Part shown: positions 59,047 to 64,000 of the stretch, piece after piece
Layout of the letters: the number at the start of each line of letters is the position of its first letter
Position numbering within the stretch: position 1 is the first letter of the stretch
Origin: Thiothrix fructosivorans
Lineage (GTDB): Bacteria > Pseudomonadota > Gammaproteobacteria > Thiotrichales > Thiotrichaceae
NCBI RefSeq assembly: GCF_017349355.1
Contig: NZ_JAFMPM010000008.1
Coordinates: forward strand, 1,302,001-1,366,000
Length of the DNA stretch: 64,000 nucleotides
Reading direction: 5' to 3'
The notes under the pieces: generated by a model
Database searches by the model: none
The model's input: only the letters and a program-made list of their open reading frames with translations
What the model was told of the DNA's origin: nothing
Program-made: the position numbers and the translations under genes

Positions 59047-59752
59047 GGTAAAACTCCCAGTAATTCGTTGGGTTCGATTTGGGGTGCGGGGTAGCCTTCT
59101 TCGACTTCAAACAGACGTTTCCATAAAGCAGCAGGGTCGTCGTCGAGCTGTTGCAGGGCAATGCGGGCATCGTCGAGCGATTGTTGGCTTTTGCGCCATG
59201 TTTGCGGATCGCTTGCGCCGGTTTCTGCCAATCGAGCTATGCCTTTGTTAATCAGTTGCTCGATGTCAGGGGTAAATCGGGCGGTGGGGCATTCACGGGT
59301 GCGTCTTTGCCTTCGCCCAACGTCAGGGTGCTGGCTTGATCCCAGTCGAGAGTATTGGTGTTGCGTTCGCGGCGTGCGCCAGTGCTGGCGTTGTCGGCGG
59401 CGGCGCGTTGCCCAGCTTCGCGGCGGCGTTCGAGTTCGGCTTGGACTTCGGCGGCGAGGGCTAGGTTTTGCTGGGTGGCGGGGTGTTCTGGACGATAGGT
59501 TAGGGCATCGCGGAAGACTTGCGCGGCGGCAGCGTAATCGCCTTGTTGGAAATAGCTGTTGCCGAGGTTGTGCAGGGCGCGGGCGCGTTCGGTGTCGTTG
59601 GTGGCGGCGAACACGGCGGCGGTGAAGTGTTGGGTGGCGGTGTCGTAGTGTTCGGCACGGTAGGCTTCGATGCCAGCGGTTAAGTCGGCTTCATCAGCGT
59701 GTGAATACATCGGCAGCAGTAACATCATGAACAGTAACTTAGTTTTCAACAT
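59040..59752 (-). pseudogene. BatC-like TPR protein with a frameshift
   Basis: The first frame (59752-59252) has a signal peptide (KTKLLFMMLLLPMYSHA) and TPRs (HYDTATQHFTAAVF, ALHNLGNSYFQQGDYAAAAQVF). It ends early at APPPDLPLTSSN. The next frame continues as DIEQLINKGIARLAETGASDPQ... to ELLGVLPW at 59040. A one-base change in the C4 run at 59269-59272 (an added C gives DLPPDIEQL) would fuse them into about 237 residues. It may be a true mutation, a phase-variable run, or a sequence error. Confidence 0.75.
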
Positions 59753-60749
59753 GTCGCCTCCACACTGCCAACCATACGCACACTATTCCCAGCAACAACG
59801 CCCACACATACAACTCCCGCCACTGTTGCGCATCGCTGGAGGTGGCAGGAAAGGCTTGCGCAATTCCGTTGGTGTACAGCGTTTTCCAGTCGCTGGCATC
59901 GTCTTTCACCGCGCTGTACGCACCGTCCGCTTGTGCTGTCAGGCTTTGTAGCAAGGTACTGTCGAGGCGCGAACGCACCGCTTGTCCGTCATGTTCCAAC
60001 CATTTGCCGCCGGGGAGTGGGATGGCTTCGCCATCTTCTGTGCCGACACCAAGGCTGTACAACGGAATACCCGCCGCTTTTAGTGCTTGCGCACGGGTTT
60101 GCAAAGCGGTGTGCTGCTCAGCGGGAATATTGCCATCGGTAATCCATAGCACCGCAGTGGGTAATGTTTGTTTACGAGCCGCGAGTTCTTGCTGGGCGAA
60201 GCCGAGCGCGGCGGCGTGGTCAGTGCCGTGCGTCGGTAGCACCAGCGTTTCCAGATGTTGCAGATAAAAGCGCACGGCGTTGGCATCGTTAGTCAGCGGA
60301 GCGAACAGGTGCGGACGTGCGCCATATACCACGATCCCGACGCGGCTTCCTTGGGCAAGGCTGAGGAATTCGTGCAATTCCAGCGCGGCGCGTTGCAGGC
60401 GATTGGGGGCAATGTCAGTGGCTTGCATCGAGCGCGAAATGTCCAGCACCACCAACACGTCGAACTGGGCGGGACGTAAATCATCGGGCTGGGTTTGCGG
60501 AATGCGTGGCCCGGCAAGGCTGATGGCGAATAGTAGCCACGTAATCGCCCACAGGGTTTGCGGTGAGAGCCACTTGCTCCAACCGTGTTGGCTGGCGGTT
60601 ATTTGTACCCACGGCAATAAATGCGGATCGGCGTAGGTTTGCGCTTGGCGGCGTTGCTGGAAATAGCTCCATGCGGCAAGGAGTAGTGGGAACAGTGCCA
60701 GTAACAGCCACAGGGGTTCGCGCCAGTGTAAGGCTTGCCATAAGTTCAT
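59739..60749 (-). CDS. BatB-like VWA-domain membrane protein
   Basis: 336 residues from MNLWQALHWREPLW. Two N-terminal membrane helices, then a von Willebrand A domain with the MIDAS motif LVVLDISRSMQATD and VLWITDGNIPAEQH, and a final membrane helix (WALLLGIVCVWLAVW). It overlaps batA by 4 nt and the TPR gene by 14 nt. Confidence 0.88.
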   Translation of the reverse strand: MNLWQALHWREPLWLLLALFPLLLAAWSYFQQRRQAQTYADPHLLPWVQITASQHGWSKWLSPQTLWAITWLLFAISLAGPRIPQTQPDDLRPAQFDVLVVLDISRSMQATDIAPNRLQRAALELHEFLSLAQGSRVGIVVYGARPHLFAPLTNDANAVRFYLQHLETLVLPTHGTDHAAALGFAQQELAARKQTLPTAVLWITDGNIPAEQHTALQTRAQALKAAGIPLYSLGVGTEDGEAIPLPGGKWLEHDGQAVRSRLDSTLLQSLTAQADGAYSAVKDDASDWKTLYTNGIAQAFPATSSDAQQWRELYVWALLLGIVCVWLAVWRRHVEN

Positions 60750-61726
60750 GCGTTTGCCCGCCGTTGCCAGAGTTGCCACAGCATGAGCGGCAATAAACCT
60801 GCGAGTAGCAGCCAGTGGTAGAGCGGTTGCTGTTCGTAACGCGGGGTTTGTTCGGCGGCATTTTGGTGTCGGCGGGTAATGTCGGCAAGGGCTTGTTCGA
60901 CGGCTTGCGCGTCACCGGCTTGGTAGGTTGTTGCACCAGTGCGTTCTGAGAGTGTTTGTAACAGGGCGAGGTTGACGGGTTGGTAGACTAATCCGCCGGT
61001 GTCGCCTTCCATCGTGGCGGCGGTGGAGCCGATGGCGATAGTGTACAGCGGAATCTTGCTTGCGGCGGCGAGGGCGGCGGCGGCTTCGGGGTCTACGCGC
61101 CCGATGGATTCGTCGGCATCAGTGAATAGCACGAAAATGGGTTTGCGTTGCGGTTGTTTGCCCGCTTCTTTGAGTGCGAGGGTGATGGCATCGCCGACGG
61201 CACTGACACGCCCTGCCAAGGTTGGGGTGAGGCGTTGTAGTTGGCGTTGTACCAGCGTTGGGTCGCGGGTCAGCGGTACGAGCAGGTAGGGGCTTTCAGC
61301 GAAGACGATCATGCCGAGGCGTTCGCCTTGCAGGCGGTTGGCGAAATCGTGCAGCAGGGTTTTGAGGACTTCCATGCGGCTGCGTTTTTGCCCGCCGAGG
61401 GCGTAGTCGGTGAGAGTCATGCTGATGGATACGTCAACCAGTAGTAGGATGTCGCGTTCGGGCGGCAGGTCGGGGAGTTTTGCGCCGCGTTGCACGGGTT
61501 GGGCGATGGCGACGGTTAGGCAGAGCCAAAGCCATGTGAAGAGGGTGCGATGGAGGTGGCGTTGCCATTGGGGTTCGGGAGTTGTGGGGAGCAAATGGGC
61601 TAGAGGATGAAGAAAGACCCCCTTCCCCGACCCTTCCCCCGCAAGGGAGGCAGGGAGGAAGAGAAGAGGGACTGCCGCCAGTAGTGGGAGGATTGCCAGA
61701 TACGGGGTAAGCCAGTCGATGTTCAT
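60746..61726 (-). CDS. BatA-like VWA-domain membrane protein
   Basis: 326 residues. Membrane helices at both ends and a VWA domain with MIDAS ILLLVDVSISMTLTDY and KPIFVLFTDADESIGRV. BatA-BatE proteins are linked to stress or oxygen tolerance and MoxR chaperone systems, but no moxR gene lies nearby. The loop after the first helices contains SLAGEGSGKGVFLHP, which looks like a translated GC-rich repeat. Confidence 0.88.
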   Translation of the reverse strand: MNIDWLTPYLAILPLLAAVPLLFLPASLAGEGSGKGVFLHPLAHLLPTTPEPQWQRHLHRTLFTWLWLCLTVAIAQPVQRGAKLPDLPPERDILLLVDVSISMTLTDYALGGQKRSRMEVLKTLLHDFANRLQGERLGMIVFAESPYLLVPLTRDPTLVQRQLQRLTPTLAGRVSAVGDAITLALKEAGKQPQRKPIFVLFTDADESIGRVDPEAAAALAAASKIPLYTIAIGSTAATMEGDTGGLVYQPVNLALLQTLSERTGATTYQAGDAQAVEQALADITRRHQNAAEQTPRYEQQPLYHWLLLAGLLPLMLWQLWQRRANA

Positions 61727-62058
61727 CGGGCTTGTTCCAACAAAGTGCGGGCTTCGCGTTTGAGGGTGGCGAAGGTGTCGGGGGGGCAGGGTGTTGGAGC
61801 GAAGCGGGCGTGGTCGAGAGCAGCAAGGGAAGTAAGCCCTGCTTCGCGCAAAATGCTTGCCAATGCGGTTGGATTAGGCGGTGAATCGGGCAGGCGTTCA
61901 AGCTGACGCAAAGCACGCGCCACGGGGTGTTGTCGTTTGCGCCACCACGCTAATCCAGCAATCAGCAACAACAGCATAACCAACGCCAGCAGCCACCACA
62001 CATAACCCGGCAAGGGTGCAGGCGGAAGTTCCAGATCGTGCAGGACGGGCGAATTCAT
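61723..62058 (-). CDS. DUF4381 membrane protein
   Basis: 111 residues with one membrane helix (YVWWLLALVMLLLLIAGLAWW) and a cytoplasmic helical part (VARALRQLERLPDSPPNPTALASILREAG). DUF4381 genes normally precede batA in MoxR-Bat operons. It overlaps batA by 4 nt and lies 9 nt after the amine oxidase gene. Confidence 0.85.
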   Translation of the reverse strand: MNSPVLHDLELPPAPLPGYVWWLLALVMLLLLIAGLAWWRKRQHPVARALRQLERLPDSPPNPTALASILREAGLTSLAALDHARFAPTPCPPDTFATLKREARTLLEQAR

Positions 62059-62067
62059 GCGGCTGGC

Positions 62068-63426
62068 TTACCCCCGAACCTGTTCAAGTATTTGCTGGGC
62101 TGCCCTCAAGCCGGATAAGTACGCGCCGTGGACGCTGCTGAAATGCTTGCGCTCGGTAGCTTCTCCGGCAAAAAACACCGTATTGCCCAGCCGTTCTGCC
62201 AAATGGTCACGCATGGCAGGCGTTGAACCCACGCTATTGAAGGAATACGCGCCCCGCGCATACGGGTCAGCATTCCAGCGGGTAATCTGGTAATCCAGCG
62301 GTTCAGGGATGTTATTTCCGAACAGTTTGCGCAATGTTTGCATGGCATCAGCGACGATTTGTTTGTCCGTCCACTGCTCGATGCGCTTGCCGCGCTTTGC
62401 CGCATTGAAGCCTAACAGCACCGGCCAACCTGCTACCCGCGTCAGGCTAACCCATTCTGTCCATGCGCCTGCTTCGGTGGGAATGTATTCCAGCCAGTCC
62501 TGATCATCCGGCCAAAAAGCGTTGGGGAATTGCAGGTAGCACTTGTTTAACGTACCCATCCCCAGTGTCGCAATGGCTTGTTGTTTGCGGGCAGGCAATG
62601 GCGGCGAAAAGGCGACTTGCCCACTTTTCAACACGCCCAGCGGTAAGGTGATAACGGCGTGATCGGCTTGAAACGCACCCCGGTTGGTTTGCACCGTCAC
62701 CTGTTGTTCTGACCATGTGACTGTTTTCACGACGTGTTGCAACTGCACATTCAGCCCCTTCGCCAGATGATCGACGATGACTTGGTAGCCATCAGGGAAC
62801 AACGCATCATCGCCCTTGAATGCGGCGGCTGCATCATGCCAGTAGGCGGAAAGCTCATGGATGCCGCCTGCGTATTCCTGTTCCAAGGTACTGTTGAGGA
62901 TGAATTGCACGAGTTGGCGTTCGCTTGCCTTCAGGCTATTCCAGCCCAGTGCTGTTTCGACAGCGGCTTGAACGGATTGATCGGTGTCGGCGGCTTGCGC
63001 GGCTTCCAACGCTTTGTCGATACGCGCTTGCCATTGTTCCAACTGGCGGTTTTCGCTGTTGTTCAGGGGTTTGCCAGCGGTGTTGTAGGTGGTGGTGTTT
63101 GCGTAACGAGTGATTAAACGTTTTGCGCCGATGCGGTCAGCCAAAGCGGATAAGGGGTTGTCTTTTGCGCCGTGAATCCACGTTGCGCCGAGGTCTACGG
63201 GCATGTGTTGCCAGCGTTTGCTCGTCCACAAACGCCCGCCCAGTCGGTCACGCGCTTCCACAACGGTTACGGAATGCCCTTGCTGGCGCAGGGTTTGTGC
63301 GGCAGTTAGACCGGCGATGCCTGCGCCGACGACGATAATGCGTTTGGCGGGGGCGGCAGACAGGGGTGCAATGGTGCTGCTTGCTAACAGACCAGCGATT
63401 AGGTGTAAGAATTTTCTTCGGCTCAT
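62068..63426 (-). CDS. Tat-exported flavin amine oxidase
   Basis: 452 residues from MSRRKFLHLIAGLL, a twin-arginine signal. FAD-binding motif KRIIVVGAGIAGLTAAQTL, then VVEARDRLGGRLWTSKRW and the C-terminal VFFAGEATERKHFSSVHGAYLSG typical of monoamine or polyamine oxidases. Substrate unknown. It lies 8 nt after the agmatine deiminase gene, suggesting a joint role in polyamine breakdown. Confidence 0.9.
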   Translation of the reverse strand: MSRRKFLHLIAGLLASSTIAPLSAAPAKRIIVVGAGIAGLTAAQTLRQQGHSVTVVEARDRLGGRLWTSKRWQHMPVDLGATWIHGAKDNPLSALADRIGAKRLITRYANTTTYNTAGKPLNNSENRQLEQWQARIDKALEAAQAADTDQSVQAAVETALGWNSLKASERQLVQFILNSTLEQEYAGGIHELSAYWHDAAAAFKGDDALFPDGYQVIVDHLAKGLNVQLQHVVKTVTWSEQQVTVQTNRGAFQADHAVITLPLGVLKSGQVAFSPPLPARKQQAIATLGMGTLNKCYLQFPNAFWPDDQDWLEYIPTEAGAWTEWVSLTRVAGWPVLLGFNAAKRGKRIEQWTDKQIVADAMQTLRKLFGNNIPEPLDYQITRWNADPYARGAYSFNSVGSTPAMRDHLAERLGNTVFFAGEATERKHFSSVHGAYLSGLRAAQQILEQVRG

Positions 63427-63434
63427 CGGGCTTG

Positions 63435-64000
63435 TCACCTCGGTTCTTGCTGCGTAGTGCAATGAATCCCACCGCCGCCCGCCGCTACCCCGTCGATGTT
63501 GATTTGCACAATGTCCCGGTCAGGGAACAGCTTTTGCAGGGTATCGTGGGCGGCTTTGTCCGCTTTGGCATCGCCGAATTCGGGGGCAATCACTGCGCCG
63601 TTGCACACGTAGAAATTGATGTATCCTGCGGCGAAATCGTTATTGGCGTATTGCTCACGCACGTTGGAAGGAGCTGGCATTACCGCGACTTCCAGCTTGT
63701 TGCCTTGCGCATCCGTCGCGGTTTTGAGGATGTCCAAATGGCGCTTGGTCACGGCATGGTCGAACGATTGCGGGTCGGGGTCGTAGCCCGCCACCACCAC
63801 ACCGGGGCGGGCGAAGCGGGCGTAAAAGTCGGTGTGTCCATCGGTGATGTCTTTGCCCTTGATGCCCGGTAGCCAGATGATTTTCTGCAAACCCAGCAGG
63901 CGTTTGAGTTCGGCTTCGCACGCGGCTTTGCTGACACCGGGGTTGCGGTTGGCGTTTAGCACACAGCTTTCGGTGATGATAGCTGTGCCGTGTCCGTCAA
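63435..64000 (-). CDS. agmatine deiminase, C-terminal part (5' end outside window)
   Basis: 188 visible codons, open to the window edge (DGHGTAIITESCVLNANRNPG). Peptidyl-arginine-deiminase-fold residues include the His in DITDGHTDFY and the catalytic Cys in GGGGIHCTTQQEP. It converts agmatine to N-carbamoylputrescine. The internal GTG at 63962 is not the start because conserved sequence continues upstream. Confidence 0.92.
   Translation of the reverse strand, partial: DGHGTAIITESCVLNANRNPGVSKAACEAELKRLLGLQKIIWLPGIKGKDITDGHTDFYARFARPGVVVAGYDPDPQSFDHAVTKRHLDILKTATDAQGNKLEVAVMPAPSNVREQYANNDFAAGYINFYVCNGAVIAPEFGDAKADKAAHDTLQKLFPDRDIVQINIDGVAAGGGGIHCTTQQEPR

Overview
The window looks like chromosome from a sulfur-oxidising, nitrate-respiring gammaproteobacterium, most like the Thiothrix/Thiotrichales group. 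This is inferred from gene content, not from a search. The pheT-ihfA-merR-tRNA-Pro order is typical of gammaproteobacteria. Nitrate reductase with NarXL control, SoxYZ, a flavocytochrome c sulfide dehydrogenase, an octaheme HAO-like cytochrome and a complete cytochrome c maturation operon point to lithotrophic sulfur oxidation coupled to nitrogen oxides.

Layout. 1-3194: end of the pheT-ihfA-merR operon and tRNA-Pro(GGG). 3192-19384: a ~16 kb integrative island bounded by a 73-bp direct repeat at the tRNA. It has a tyrosine integrase beside the tRNA, a block of toxin-antitoxin modules separated by near-identical terminator repeats, genes of unknown function (one split by an IS630 element), two divergent ribbon-helix-helix regulators, and a rightward block of small proteins, two membrane proteins, AlpA, a TOPRIM primase and a DUF3987 helicase. 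It ends in 108-bp tandem repeats whose iteron core recurs in inverted orientation near the integrase. I see no capsid, terminase or conjugation genes.

19512-28698: modABC behind a close match to a sigma-54 promoter, a protein of unknown function, hrpB, a diacylglycerol kinase gene split by an ISL3 element, and a LuxR-type regulator. 28643-46451: narXL on the minus strand, a uracil-DNA-glycosylase-like gene, then narK1-narK2-(cysteine-less DsrC-like gene)-narGHJI-ppiC-moaA and a Crp/Fnr regulator split by an IS66 element. The molybdate transporter, MoaA and NarGHJI together supply and use molybdenum cofactor. NarL-type heptamers lie in front of narX and narK1.

46476-58023: soxYZ, the octaheme cytochrome with an FNR-like box upstream, then TPR protein-fccA-fccB-ccmABCDEFGHI, almost all with overlapping or abutting ends. 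CcmA-I would mature the c-type cytochromes encoded just upstream. 58030-64000 (minus strand): agmatine deiminase (partial), a Tat-type amine oxidase, and a DUF4381-BatA-BatB-BatC-BatD set in which batC carries a frameshift.

Three genes are split by three different IS families (IS630, ISL3, IS66). In each case removing the IS and one target duplication restores the frame exactly, so the insertions look recent.
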